Shown: positions 31,509-43,600 of the stretch, piece by piece | How positions within the stretch are numbered: the stretch's first letter is position 1 | How the letters are laid out: the number at the start of each line of letters is the position of its first letter | DNA from: Ctena decussata | Lineage: Eukaryota; Mollusca; Bivalvia; Lucinida; Lucinidae | DNA length: 64,000 nucleotides | Direction of reading: 5' to 3' | Assembly: GCA_963989385.1 (NCBI GenBank) | Contig: OZ022511.1 | Location: 3,844,001-3,908,000 of the forward strand | Notes under the pieces: model-generated | Databases searched by the model: none | What the model saw: the letters and a program-made list of their open reading frames with translations, nothing else | Told to the model about the DNA's origin: nothing | Position numbers and translations under genes: made by a program

Positions 31509-31604
31509 TTAAGGGTGGGTTTATTTTCCGCCAGACAGTCATAGCAAATGTTTTAGAAGCATTGAGATCCACAAGCCATTCCTCCGACCAACGATGAATT
31601 TCAG

Positions 31605-31680
31605 TTCAGTTCAATTCAGTTCTCCTAACGACGTTCCCCAAGTGGCTCAGCGGTACGTAACCATAGTTGCACGCACTTGG
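31605..31680 (+). repeat. Dispersed repeat shared with 63640-63730
   Basis: CAGTTCAGTTCAATTCAGTT, CAAGTGGCTCAGCGGTACG and CATAGTTGCACGCACTTGGC recur at 63640-63730. GTGGCTCAGCGGTA resembles a tRNA A box, so this may be a truncated SINE head. Confidence 0.5.
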
Positions 31681-31823
31681 CGCCAAGTGTCCGTCCGAAC
31701 CTACGACGAATAGACTGCAGGTCAGCATTTATGATGACGGAAGCATTGCCGGGGTTATCTACAGGTATCGTCTGCGAAAAAGCACATATTAGATCCTATT
31801 TGGTTAACTATGTCATTGATATT
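31681..31823 (-). pseudogene. LINE reverse transcriptase fragment, downstream half
   Basis: Minus-strand frame reads LVNINDIVNQIGSNM then FADDT (catalytic YxDD-equivalent block, at about 31764-31778), then a frameshift and DNPGNASVIINADL. It continues the fragment at 35838-36180; a Helentron-like element lies between them. Confidence 0.75.
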
Positions 31824-34800
31824 AACAAGAGGGCCATGGTGGCCCTGAATCGCTCACCTGAGCATTAATCAGTTCACTGGCTCTGGTGAAGATTTATAAG
31901 AGTTTTTACCATACATGGGAATGGCGGCCACCTTGGTCATGTGACCAAGATCATTTGAAGAACTTTCAATCCTTTGACCCATGTGCAGGCTCCATATGAA
32001 ATTTGATCTGCCCAGTGGTTTCAGAGATGTTTGAAAATGTTTATGGATGGATGAAAGAGGCAGCTAACACCAATACTGTAAGGCTCGATCAGGTGAGCTG
32101 AAAATGGCAGAGTCGCTTCTCCGAAAAGTTCCCGTTCATGTTGAGTTCCTTTGATGGATTTCAACTAGACTTAACTAGGCAAACACAGATGATAGAATGG
32201 TAGCATCATTATCTCACTGTGGTGAAACTAATGTATTCCAAGGAGTTTGTGGCTGGCATCATTGCAATGTTAGTTCTGATTCTTGCAACATAACTTAATT
32301 TAAATTTGACCTAGTGACCTAGCTTTTGACCCGACATGACCTAGTTTCAAACCGGATATTGTAAGAATAAACATTCTGACAAAGTTTCATTGAGATTGGA
32401 TCAAAACTGTGCCCTCTGGAGCGTATACAAGGTTTTTCTATGATTTGACCTACTTTCGAACTTGTCTTAGATATTATAAAGATAAACATTCTGACAAAGT
32501 TTCATGAACTTTGGATGAAAACTGTGCCTACTAGAGTGTACACAAGGTATTTCTAAGATTTGACCTAGTGACCTAGTTTTTGACCCGACATGACCCAATT
32601 TCGAACTTGGCCTAGAGTTTATGGAGATAAACATTCTGACAATGTTTTATAAAGATTGGATCAAAACTGTGTCCTCTAGAGCGTACACAATGTTTTTCTA
32701 TGATTTGACCTAGTGACCTAGTTTTTGAACCAACATGACCCAGTTTCGTACTTGTCCTAGATATTATAAAGATAAACATTCTGACAAAGTTTCATGAACT
32801 TTGGATGAAAACTGTGCCTTCTAGAGTGTACACAAGGTTTTTCTAAGATTTGACCTAGTGACCTAGTTTTTGACCCTACATGACCCAGTTTCAAACTTGG
32901 CCTAGAGTTTATGGAGATATATATTCTGACAATGTTTCATATAGATTGGATCAAAACTGTGTCCTCTAGAATGTACACAAGGTTTTTCTATGATTTGACC
33001 TAGAGACCTAGTTTTTGACTCGACGTGACCCAGTTTCGTACTTGTCCTAGATATTATAAAGATAAACATTCTGACAAAGTTTCATGAACTTTGGATGAAA
33101 ACTGTGCCTTCTAGAGTGTACACAAGGTTTTTCTAAGATTTGACCTAGTGACCTAATTTTTGACCTGACGTGACCCAGTTTCGAACTTGTCCTAAATATT
33201 ATAAAGATAAACATTCTGACAAAGTTTCATGAACTTTGAATGAAAACTGTGCCTTCTAGAGTGTACACAAGGTTTTTCTAAGATTTGACCTAGTGACCTA
33301 GTTTTTGACCCGACATGACCCAATTTCAAACTTGGCCTAGAGTTTATGGAGATAAACATTCTGACAATGTTTTATAAAGATTGGATCAAAACTGTGTCCT
33401 CTAGAGCGTACACAATGTTTTTCTATGATTTGACCCAGTGACCTAGTTTTTGACCCAACATGACCCAGTTTCGTACTTGTCCTAGATATTATAAAGATAA
33501 ACATTCTGACAAAGTTTCATGAACTTTGGATGAAAACTGTGCCTTCTAGAGTGTACACAAGGTTTTTCTAAGATTTGACCTTGTGACCTAGTTTTTGACC
33601 CTACATGACCCAGTTTCAAACTTGGCCTAGAGTTTATGGAGATATATATTCTGACAATGTTTCATATAGATTGGATCAAAACTGTGTCCTCTAGAGCGTA
33701 CACAAGGTTTTTCTATGATTTGACCTAGTGACCTAGTTTTTGACCCGACGTGACCCAGTTTCAAACTTGTCCTAGATATTATGAAGATAAACATTCTGAC
33801 TAAGTTTCATGATCTTTGGATGAAAACTGTGCCTTCCAGAGCATACACAAGGTTTTTCTAAGATTTGACCAAGTGACCTAGTTTTTGACCCGACGTGACC
33901 CAGTTTCAAACTTGTCCTAGATATTATAAAGATAAACATTCTGACAAAGTTTCATTAACTTTGGATGAAAACTGAGCCTCCTAGAGTGTACACAAGGTTT
34001 TTCTAAGATTTGACCTAGTGACCTAGTTTTTGACCCGACATGACCCAGTTTCGAACTCGGCCTAGAGTTTATGGAGATATATATTCTGACAATGTTTCAT
34101 ATAGATTGGATCAAAACTGTGTCCTCTAGAGCGTACACAAGGTTTTTCTATGATATGACCTAGTGACCTAGTTTTTGACCCGACGTGACCCAGTTTCAAA
34201 CTTATCCTAGATATTATGAGGATAAACATTCTGACAAAGTTTCATGAACTTTGGATGAAAACTGTGCCTTCTAGAGCGTACACAAGGTTTTTCTAAGATT
34301 TGACCTAGTGACCTAGTTTTTGACCCGACGTGACCCAGTTTCGAACTTGTCTTAAATATTATAAAGATAAACATTCTGACAAAGTTTCATGAACTTTGAA
34401 TGAAAACTGTGCCTTCTAGAGTGTACACAAGGTTTTTCTAAGATTTGACCTAGTGACCTAGTTTTTGACCCGACATGACCCAATTTCAAACTTGGCCTAG
34501 AGTTTATGGAGATAAACATTCTGACAATGTTTTATAAAGATTGGATCAAAACTGTGTCCTCTAGAGCGTACACAATGTTTTTCTATGATTTGACCCAGTG
34601 ACCTAGTTTTTGACCCAACATGACCCAGTTTCGTACTTGTCCTAGATATTATAAAGATAAACATTCTGACAAAGTTTCATGAACTTTGGATGAAAACTGT
34701 GCCTTCTAGAGTGTACACAAGGTTTTTCTAAGATTTGACCTTGTGACCTAGTTTTTGATCCTACATGACCCAGTTTCAAACTTGGCCTAGAGTTTATGGA

Positions 34801-35836
34801 GATATATATTCTGACAATGTTTCATATAGATTGGATCAAAACTGTGTCCTCTAGAGCGTACACAAGGTTTTTCTATGATTTGACCTAGTGACCTAGTTTT
34901 TGACCCGACGTGACCCAGTTTCGAACTTGTCCTAGATATTATGAAGATAAACATTCTGATTAAGTTTCATGATCTTTGGATGAAAACTGTGCCTTCCAGA
35001 GCATACACAAGGTTTTTCTAAGATTTGACCTAGTGACCTAGTTTTTGACCCGACGTGACCCAGTTTCGAACTTGTCCTAGATATTATAAAGATAAACATT
35101 CTGACAAAGTTTCATGAACTTTGGATGAAAACTGAGCCTCCTAGAGTGTACACAAGGTTTTTCTAAGATTTGACCTAGTGACCTAGTTTTTGACCCGACA
35201 TGACCCAGTTTCGAACTCGGCCTAGAGTTTATGGAGATATATATTCTGACAATGTTTCATATAGATTGGATCAAAACTGTGTCCTCTAGAGCGTACACAA
35301 GGTTTTTCTATGATATGACCTAGTGACCTAGTTTTTGAACCGACGTGACCCAGTTTCAAACTTGTCCTAGATATTATGAGGATAAACATTCTGACAAAGT
35401 TTCATGAACTTTGGATGAAAACTGTGCCTTCTAGAGCGTACACAAGGTTTTTCTAAGATTTGACCTAGTGACCTAGTTTTTGACCCGACGTGACCCAGTT
35501 TCGAACTTGTCTTAAATATTATAAAGATAAACATTCTGACAAAGTTTCATGAACTTTGGATGAAAACTGTGCCTTCTAGAGTGTACACAAGGTTTTTCTA
35601 AGATTTGACCTAGTGACCTAGTTTTTGACCCGACATGACCCAGTTTCGAACTTGGCCTAGATTTTATGGAGATAAACATTCTGACAAAGTTTCAGAAAAA
35701 TTGGATGGAAACTGTGCCCGCTAGAGTGTACACAAGCAAAAGTTGACGGACGTCCGTCCGGACGTACGACGGACGACGGACATCAGGGTATCCCAAAAGC
35801 TCACCCTGAGCACTTCGTGCTCAGGCGAGCTAAAAA
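31823..35836 (+). mobile_element. Helentron-like element HLE1 with satellite core
   Basis: One end is AACAAGAGGGCCATGGTGGC ... CGCTCACCTGAG. The other is a hairpin (TGAGCACTTCGTGCTCA) followed by GGCGAGCTAAAAA, preceded by CGGACGTCCGTCCGGACG. The same end pair occurs in HLE2 and HLE3. The core is a 145-bp satellite array. No helicase ORF, so non-autonomous. It interrupts a LINE RT gene between two adjacent conserved blocks at T-rich ends, consistent with TT-targeting rolling-circle elements. Classification as Helentron-like is inference from structure. Confidence 0.7.
32290..35735. repeat. 145-bp satellite, 1160-bp higher-order repeat
   Basis: About 24 monomers of 145 bp sharing GACCTAGTGACCTAGTTTTT and GATAAACATTCTGACAA. 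Two monomer types alternate (GAACTTTGGATGAAAACTGT versus AGATTGGATCAAAACTGTGT). Diagnostic variants recur exactly 1160 bp apart (33186/34346/35506; 33451/34611; 33581/34741), i.e. eight monomers, from about 33.2 kb onward. The first ~0.9 kb is not in this register. Confidence 0.92.
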
Positions 35837-35837
35837 G

Positions 35838-36190
35838 AAAGAGCAGGGGAACTAGAATGGACCCCTGAAGAACACCTGCTTCGACAAGCCCAGTCAGAAG
35901 CTTGACCATTTAAAACGACCCATTGCTTTCTTTCAGATAGATAATTAGAAAGCCAGCCCAAAACTTTACATTTAAATCCAACGGAAGAAAGTTTATGGAG
36001 AAGACCCGTATGCCAGACTTTGTCGAAAGCTTTGCTAATGTCGAAGAAAACTAATCGAACTTCTTTCCCATTGTCAATAGCTTCTCAAAAGATAAAGAGT
36101 TGGTTTATTGTAGAGCCAGTTTTAGTAAAACCTGACTGAAAAGGGGTTATCGGTCTACGTTCTAACACTAATTGTAAAAGTGCTTATGGA
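35838..36190 (-). pseudogene. LINE reverse transcriptase fragment, upstream half
   Basis: Minus-strand frames give PITPFQSGFTKTGSTINQL, then ISKAFDKVWHTGLL (palm motif A), SYLSERKQ-like text and GVLQGSILVPLLF (motif B), broken by stops. The order and motifs are those of CR1/jockey-type non-LTR RTs. The next block (IND ... FADDT) is displaced to 31681-31823 by HLE1. Confidence 0.8.
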
Positions 36191-37023
36191 CACACCGTTC
36201 CATTGACTGTGCATAAAGGGAACATGACTTTGATTCAGGTTATTTTTGCAGAATTATGTCCCTTTAAGTTACATATTTTTTGACCATATTTCACACTTTG
36301 TAGTACTGTTCGTGTCTCCGCAACTCTTCCTGCAGTATTAGATGCAGGGAGTTGAAACTTGCAACACAGTTCAGACATGCATTGAACATGTGCATAAAGA
36401 ATTTCAGAATTATTTCCCCCTAAATGACACACATATTTTGATCATCTTTCCATGACTTATGTACAAGCTCACCTTTTGTCATCACTCTTGCTGCCTTATT
36501 TATTAACCGATTTTGATATACCATCACAGCTGATTGGGTACGACAGTGCCTAAAACAGGTTGGTAGGGTCAAGGTCAAAGTTGCTATTTTTAGAAAAAAA
36601 ACTTTGTAATTGCTCTAGCGCTTTTATTCATTGATCGATTTTGATATAACTTCACATAAATGTTATGTATGATAATATTTTGGATAAATTCCCGTTTCAG
36701 CACTGTATGTCCAATGTCAAGGTCACAGTTGCTATTATTTTCTTTTAAATTTTGTCTTTGCTCTAGCCCTTTAATTTATTTACAGATTTTGACAATTTCT
36801 TTCACTCAAATGTTTGGTGTGATAATATCTTGGACAAGTTTGCCATCAAGCATTTTACTGTCAAGGTAACAGTTGCTGTCTTTTGAAAATACTTGTTCAT
36901 CCCACTAGCGCATTTTTATGGACAGATTTTGATATAACTTCATACTAATATTAAGCAAGACAGTATCTCGAAAAAGTTCACGTTTCAGCGTTGTAGATCC
37001 AATGCCAAGGTCACAGTTGTTGG

Positions 37024-38393
37024 TTTTTAGCACACCTGAGCCGAAGGCTCACAGGTGACCTTATAGTATAGGCAAGCATCCGTCGTCCGTCAACATATTC
37101 AAACGACATCTTCTCTAAAACTACAAGGCCCATTGTAACCAAATTCCATACATAGCATCTATAGGCAGGGGAAACCAATAATAGTTTTTTTTTATCCAAA
37201 TCCTTTAGAACTTTGGTTGCTATGGCAACTTAAAGTTTCCATTGACTTGTATGAGAAAAATTGAAAATTTGCATTTATTGCTATGTCACTGCAGATGTTT
37301 TGACAAAACTTTTACAGAAATGTTCCTTGAGTAGTCTTCTATCAACCACATGAAATTTATGTCAATTGCACAATTTGGCTGGTTGCCATGGCAACCGAAT
37401 GATTAGAAAGAAAAAATATTCAAAAATCATCTCCTCAGAAACTAGGCAACCAATAAAGCCCAAACTTCAAGAAAGGATCTTAGTACTGGCTTCTATAAAA
37501 GTACTGTTTTTCTTGGCAATTGCTCTAGCAGTTTGGTTGCTATGGGAACTTAAAGTTGCCATTGACTTATAATGGCAAAATAGAAAATTTGCATTTATTG
37601 CTACGTCGGTGCAGATATTTTGACAAAACTTTTGTAAACATTCCTTGAGTAGTCTTCAAGCAGCCTTATTAAATTTATGCAAATTGCAGAATTTGGCTGG
37701 TTGCCATGGCAATGGAAAAATTAAAAAACTGTTAAAAAATCATCTCAAAAACTATGAGACCGCTACAGCTCAAACTGTGAAGAAGGGATCTTAATACTAG
37801 CCTCTATAAAAATACTGTTTCTCATGGCAGTTGCTCCAGTAGTTTTGTTTCTGTGGGAACTTTAAGTTGCCATTGGCTTATAATAGGAAAGTTGAAAATT
37901 TTCATTCATAGCTATATCGCTGCAGATATTTGGACAAAACTTTTACAGAATTTATCCTGGAGTAGTTCCCTAGCAACCGCATATAATTTATGCAAATGGC
38001 ACAATTTGGCTGGTTGCCATGGTAACCAAATGGTTAAAAACAGAAAACATACTAAAAATCATCTAATCAGAAACTAATTGGACGATAAACCTGAAACTTT
38101 ACTGAAAGGATCTTAGTAATAGCCTCCATTGAATTACTATTTTTATTATTGTCCCCCATGTGGTTTGTCGCGATGGGAACTTCAAGTTTCCATAGACTTA
38201 TAATGGGAAAAATGTAAATTAGCATTTATTTCTGTGTTACAGTAGATATTTTGACAAAAGTTTTACAGAGATGTTCTCAAGAAGCAGACTTCAAAATTCT
38301 GTCATATTGTACAATTTGCCTAAGAGTTACCTACCCCTGAGTGCTGAGGATGAATGGACTCAGGTGAGCTACAGGACCAATGGTTCTCTGGTT
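37024..38393 (-). mobile_element. Helentron-like element HLE2
   Basis: In reverse orientation the ends match HLE1: a right-end hairpin GAGCCGAAGGCTC next to TTTTTAGCACACCTG at 37024, and at 38393 AACCAGAGAACCATTGGTCC then TAGCTCACCTGAG. The core is about four imperfect ~300-bp units (ATTTGGCTGGTTGCCATGGC, GTTGCTATGGNAACTTAAAG). It is inserted in another tandem-repeat element. Confidence 0.65.
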
Positions 38394-38654
38394 TTAGAAA
38401 AGTCAAGGTCACAGTTGCTATTTTTGAAGAAAAAAAGTGTGCATCCCTCTAGCATGCATCCCACTAGCCCCTTTAGTTATTGACAGATTTTGATATAACT
38501 TCACACAAGTTTTTAGTGTGACAATATCTTGGGCAGATTCGGTGTCCAGCATTTAACCCTTAATGCGCCAAAAAGAAGACGACAAAATTTAGGTCTGCAG
38601 AATTTCGAAAAATGTTTCGTCCAAGCGATATCATAGTGAGAATTCAAACACTAG

Positions 38655-38730
38655 AGGGCAAACAGTGTAGATTCAGATGAGGTGGCTCATTATGAGCCAC
38701 CTCATCTGGATCTACACTGTTTGCCAATTC
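38655..38730. repeat. Palindrome GGCAAACAGTGTAGATTCAG
   Basis: GCAAACAGTGTAGATTCAGA, TGAGGTGGCTCATTATGAGC and the inverse: about 34-bp arms almost without loop. Related CAGTGNAGACCC.GATCAG palindromes occur at 39198-39262, 39805-39872, 49228-49295 and, partially, 7497 and 59275. Confidence 0.7.
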
Positions 38731-38874
38731 AACAATTTTATTTTTTGGTGCTTAAAGGGTTAAGAGTGATCTCTCAGGCATCGTTTTTGATATAACTTAA
38801 CACAAATGTCTACACATTACTCATGTAATGAGGCATATGGCAGGGGGCATTCATCACCTTTAGTAATTGTCTGT

Positions 38875-39035
38875 TTTCACTCTTTTTTGCAAAATATTTT
38901 CTTCCCTTGTTCGTATTGGTGTAATTCTTCCTTCCCCCTTTCATATGCTCTGCCCAAGAAAGTGAAAAATGTGGTGGTCCTCTAACCCCAACTGCCCCTT
39001 TGGTTACTAGGCTATTGGAAATCTTTATCTTTATT
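38875..39035 (+). mobile_element. Diverged SINE 3' body
   Basis: Matches the 3' half of the SINE at 7180-7440: TTTCATATGCTCTGCCCAAG, GGTCCTCTAACCCCAACTGC, CTAGGCTATTGGAAATCTTT. The tRNA head is absent. Confidence 0.6.
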
Positions 39036-39197
39036 CTGACTGGTTCAAGGTTTAACATATCAAAAGAATAGAACATCAAATTACATTCAATATTTTATTA
39101 TTTATATATCACAGTTCAACATTCTGACAAAGCCATCATCAACATATATTTATTACTGTAGGACTCTTAGCATTGGGACACATGGGCCTTTGCAAAC

Positions 39198-39262
39198 AGT
39201 GCAGACCCAGATCAGACTGCTCCTTATGGAGCAGTCTGATCAGGGTCTACTCTGTTTGTCAT
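39198..39262. repeat. Palindrome CAAACAGTGCAGACCCAGAT
   Basis: Arms of about 30 bp with GATCAGACTGCTCC / GGAGCAGTCTGATC around a TTAT loop. Same family as 38655-38730. Confidence 0.7.
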
Positions 39263-39335
39263 TCAAGCTGCATCGTTTGAATCTATAGCTGTATTGAATA
39301 ACTCATTGACAACCCTAAAAACTCTATTTTTTAAT

Positions 39336-39450
39336 AAAGGAAAGAAAATTCTTCTCTTTCCTTTATGAGTTGACCTTCTTTAAGAGGGAAGCCAAAAATA
39401 AAACCCTCACAGTTGCTTCCCTTGAAAGTGGACCCATCCAGCTTAAGACA
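39336..39450. repeat. PAL-F fragment
   Basis: AAAGGAAAGAAAATTCTTCT CTTTCCTTTATGAGTTGACC core with a shortened central hairpin, followed by GGGAAGCCAAAAATAAAACC-type arm. Confidence 0.5.
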
Positions 39451-39586
39451 GGTCAACATTTCTTATTTGTTGCCTTCCACAATGGTAGCACTACTGAAAA
39501 TCTTTTTTTACATAAATTTTCATAAATTATCTCTTCCATAAAATTGGCCTACCATAATCAACATAAACTCTAGGACACATTAACCT

Positions 39587-39720
39587 AGTTCTGTACCAAA
39601 CCCTCAGTTTTTTTCGTCTTTTTCATCGGATATCTATATTGAAAAAAACTGGTTTTTGACATATAAACGCCCGATGAAAAAAATGAAAAAAAAACATGAT
39701 GTTTTGGTACAGAACTAACA
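39587..39720. mobile_element. MITE, termini TAGTTCTGTACCAAA
   Basis: TAGTTCTGTACCAAACCCTC and the inverse TTTTGGTACAGAACTA lie about 130 bp apart, with inner CATCGG...AACTGG / CCGATGAAAA complementarity. Confidence 0.65.
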
Positions 39721-40104
39721 TTAACCAAGTTTGGTAGTTCTACACTTTGTACAGTGATTTTTACTATCTCAAAATTATGTTAGAAATGTCCTAGTAAAAT
39801 TACAAACAATGGTGACCCTGATCAGACTGTTCCCAAAGGAGGAGCAGTTTGATTAGGGTACGCACAGTTTACTTCAAGACATTTATTCCCTCCTGTGAGG
39901 AGCTTACCATGTGTAAGCAGTAATTCTATCACCCTGCAATGTCATTACTCATCTGAAACCAGGAAACTTCTTTCAGGAAATAAGAGTACAACTGGACTGT
40001 AGCACAACAGGATTTTGTCCATAAAACACCCAATAAACCAGAATATTAGAGTTTTTAAAGTACTCAAAATATTTAAGTATTTATCCTAAAGTGCTTATGT
40101 ATTT

Positions 40105-40170
40105 GGACACCTAAAACCGTTAATTTTCCATTTGTCCCAAATGGAAAATTAATGGGTTTTAGGTGTCTCA
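40105..40170. repeat. Short palindrome
   Basis: GACACCTAAAACCGTTAATT TTCCATTTG and its inverse with a TCC loop. About 30-bp arms. Confidence 0.65.
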
Positions 40171-40234
40171 ATATTTAAGCATGGTAATGGTACTTCCATC
40201 TGAATCAGAGAGATAAAATATTCAGTTCTGTACT

Positions 40235-40470
40235 TTTAAGGTGTACGGATACACCACCAAGGGAAATCACTCTAATTTGGAAACATTCGAGTATTTGTCT
40301 CCCTTCTTGCAGGGAAGGGAGCTACTCTTCAAAGAAAGAATTTGCTCTCTGAGAGCAAATTCTTTCCTTGAAGAGTAGCCCCCATTGTAGAAGAAATTTA
40401 CCTAAAAGGGAAGCAAATGCCTTACTGTTAAAATTATCTCCCTTTTAAAAAGATGACTAAACCATAGAAG
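40235..40470. repeat. PAL-F palindromic repeat
   Basis: AAGGTGTACGGATACACCAC then AAGAATTTGCTCTCTGAGAGC-centred hairpin (about 40339-40360). It lies immediately 3' of the DRC2 stop codon on the minus strand, so it probably contributes 3' UTR sequence. Confidence 0.65.
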
Positions 40471-40512
40471 TGTATCCATAGACATTAAGAGAAACAAAAA
40501 TATCACAGTTTT

Positions 40513-40609
40513 TTAGCTTGGTAAAGTATGTTTAATCACATGGGCGGCTTCTACCACTGTCTGTGCAGCTGGCCGTCTTACTCTCGGATCAACCACAGGG
40601 ACATTTAAT
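40513..40609 (-). CDS. DRC2 exon 9 (residues 468-499)
   Basis: Acceptor TTATTTCAG completes a Lys codon, then [12 protein letters not shown] ... [12 protein letters not shown] and TAA. It matches the conserved CCDC65 C terminus (EAAHVV-type), proving the chain extends past exon 8. Confidence 0.92.
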
Positions 40610-43600
40610 CTGAAATAAGAAGAACAATTCTAAATACAGTCTTTATATACCAGAGAATTCATTTTATGATATTTATTACATGATTAACTGATAACTGAGC
40701 TGCGACATGAGAAAACCAACAAAGAGGTTGTGCACCCAGCGCTTACTCAGATCAGCATGGGCATCCGCCAAGTCTGATCAGAGTCTTCACTGTCAGCATG
40801 AAGGTAGCTTAGACCCTTAGCTACCCTTTAAGCCCTTAGGATACTCTGATCAGACTGGGTGGCTGCCCAGACTGATTTGAGTCTACGTTGGGCGCAAAAC
40901 CACTTTGTTGGTTTTCTCGTGTTGCGGCTCAATTATTTTTGCAAGCCTTGGTAAGAGAACAACTGAAATTATTGGAAAGCCTCATAATACATATCAAAGG
41001 AGCATGACAGTAAGATTTGCTAAAAATTTCTTTTATTGGTGTTTTTTGCTTACAATGTCATCTTTGTTTCCTTTACGTCACTATGTGTTGGTATATATAT
41101 ATATATAATAAAGGATAAAAATAGGAATACCATCACTAGTAAATTGGTGCTTTTAGTCAAGTGTACAAGAAGAGTTATATCAAAACAGATGACATTGATT
41201 AAAATCAACTGCTTAAATTCTCTATATAATTATGTTTCAATCCGAGGAAATACTGTATATTGGGAAACATTTGTGACATTTTTGTGATTCTTCCAGAGTG
41301 CCAAATTTCATGACAATTAAACTGTCATAAAAGGTTTATGGCCTATATTAATCCAAAGAACCATCATGATAATCATGAATCATAACTGAAAATATGTCCT
41401 GTAACACTAATTCCCTAAACTACGCATTCACACAAATTTCAATGTTGGGTAGTTTGAAACTATTCAAAAAGGTAGCTAAGACTAACTCAGCACAATAATT
41501 ATAGTTTTCTCAGAGTGCTAGATATATAGAGGATCTAACATGAGTGCTCATGTATTATTGAATTTATTAAACGAGTTGGGAAAAAGATAAAATGCTAGGC
41601 TATGCCGAGCATCTTATCGGTTTTCCCCAATGAGTTTTATAAATTCAATAATACATGAGCACAAATGCATGATTCTATTTATCATATGGCACTAAAATCA
41701 CATTTTATTACCAAATTTTGTGCTAAAACGTCACGATTTTGCCATAAGAAAACCCGACGTTTTTATGGACGTCAACACGTAACGTTACAACCTTATTTGC
41801 ATATTTAATCCACTAGTGGATTATCGTTTTTTAATGCATGGCTTCATTACACTCTCAGATGCGACGTCATGTGATAAATGAAGTTTCCTGTTTCTCTTTT
41901 TCCAGATTATGCAGCACTGACACCTTCCTTGATCTGAGCACTTTCAAATCAGGATAAAACAAGCACTGGTATGGACATGATCAGACGTCTAGACTGTTTG
42001 CCGTTCCACCTACATCTTTTCGATGTTTTTCGGCATTGTAAAATCAAACTGTCCTGTTTTTGGGACAATTATGGTAATTATTTTAGGTCAGGGTCTACAA
42101 TGTTTGCCATAATTTTTGCATGCTTTGGCGGCGTTACTGTATTTTAAATCCAAACTGTCCCCCTTAAAGGACAATTACCGTATTTATTTTGAGATGCCCT
42201 AATTTTTTTGTATTTTTAGGGTACACAGAAGCCCTGGACGGTAAAATATGGTGAGCTGGTGAGCTAAGAAATACTTACTTTACATTAGTTTTGTTGTTAA
42301 CAATAAATAATGGATTGACTTGACTGAGAATCTCATCATTAACCGATATTCCGTCGAGGTATTGTTTCAGCAGTGTTCGTAGCTGTTGGTTTTCTCCTAG
42401 TAGGGTCTGTTTCTCTTTTTCTAATGCAAGTTTGTCGAGGTCTACTTTGTTGTATCTCTTCCAGAAGTTTTCAAGAGATGAATATTCATGCATAGCCTGA
42501 AATTTAGGAAAATTCAATATTTTGTTTATTCTGTTAATAGGATAAATAGAATCTATCATTCGTGCCTAGTGGGGATAAGGAGATCCCGACCTGAGGGTCT
42601 ACCATTTAAGTGGAAAACGAGGCTCCGCTGAGTTTCTCACTTGAATGCTAAACCTGAAGATTGGGATCCTATCCCCACTGGACACCAATGATTGATGATT
42701 TTTAGCTCACCTGGCCCGAAGGGCCATAGTGAGCTATTGTCATACCAATGCGTCCGGCGTGCGTCGTGCGTAGTCACACAATTTGTCCGTCAACACCTAA
42801 AAACAAATATTCAAACATCTTCTTCTGTAAAACTACTGGTCCCATGGTTCTCAAATTTCACATGGAGCATGACCTGACTCCAGGGTCTCAGAATTGTAAA
42901 ATTGGGTCAGGTTGAAAATCCAAGATGGCCGCCGTTACTAAAAATAGCAAAAACAACAAAATAAACTTCTTCTCCAGAACCACTGGGTATATTTGTCTGA
43001 ATTTTGGCATGGAACATCAGTGAAACCTTGGTATTCAAAATTGTAAAAATGAAAAATATCTGTAGTGGAGTTTTGTCACAATGACCTACTTTCTGTTTAC
43101 GTGTGTAATTTTGCTCAAATGCCAATGTCAAAAAATGACCTATTTAAACAACTTCAAACAACTTCTTCTCTAAAACTACTGGTCCCATGGTTCTCAGATT
43201 TCACATGGAGCATGACCTGACTCCAGGGTCTCAGAATTGTAAAATTGGGTCAGGTTGAAAATCCAAGATGGCCACCATTACTAAAAATAGCAAAAAGAAC
43301 AAAATCAACTTCTTCTCCAGAACCATTTGGTATATTTGGTTGAAAGTTTGCATGGAACATAAGTGGGACCTTGGTATTAAAAATTGTAAAAATAAAAAAA
43401 ATCTATAGCGGAATTAGGTCACAGTGACCTACTTAGCGTTTACAAGGCCGATTTTGCTCAAATGTCAATATCTAAAGAAAATGCAACCAATTCTGACCAG
43501 ATTTGGTCAGAAATGGTTCTTGAATGGAATTATTTCAATTTTGTGCCAGTTGACTATCCAAGATGGCCACTAAAAATAGCACAAACATAAAAATGACAAT

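Larger units (their letters stand above)
36200..38800. repeat. Tandem-repeat element hosting HLE2
   Basis: Imperfect ~150-bp units sharing GATTTTGATATAACTTCACA and AAGGTCACAGTTGCT run from about 36480 to 37020 and resume at 38400-38540, with HLE2 between. Non-coding. A CAGTGTAGATTCAGATGAGG palindrome (38660-38728) follows. Confidence 0.65.
40610..42278. other. DRC2 intron 8
   Basis: Holds PAL-A copy 7 (40696-40931), a (TA)n at about 41092-41107 and a foldback element at 41545-41660 whose outer parts reach about 41900. A CTACAATGTTTGCC-type fragment lies near 42090. No exon needed. Confidence 0.6.

Noticed and set aside
32290..35735. CRISPR-like array
   Set aside because: Units are contiguous 145-bp satellite monomers without alternating unique spacers.
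42274..42278. True stop codon ending DRC2 at NVK
   Set aside because: The TAA is part of a strong GTAAGT donor, and exon 9 continues in phase with the conserved C terminus.
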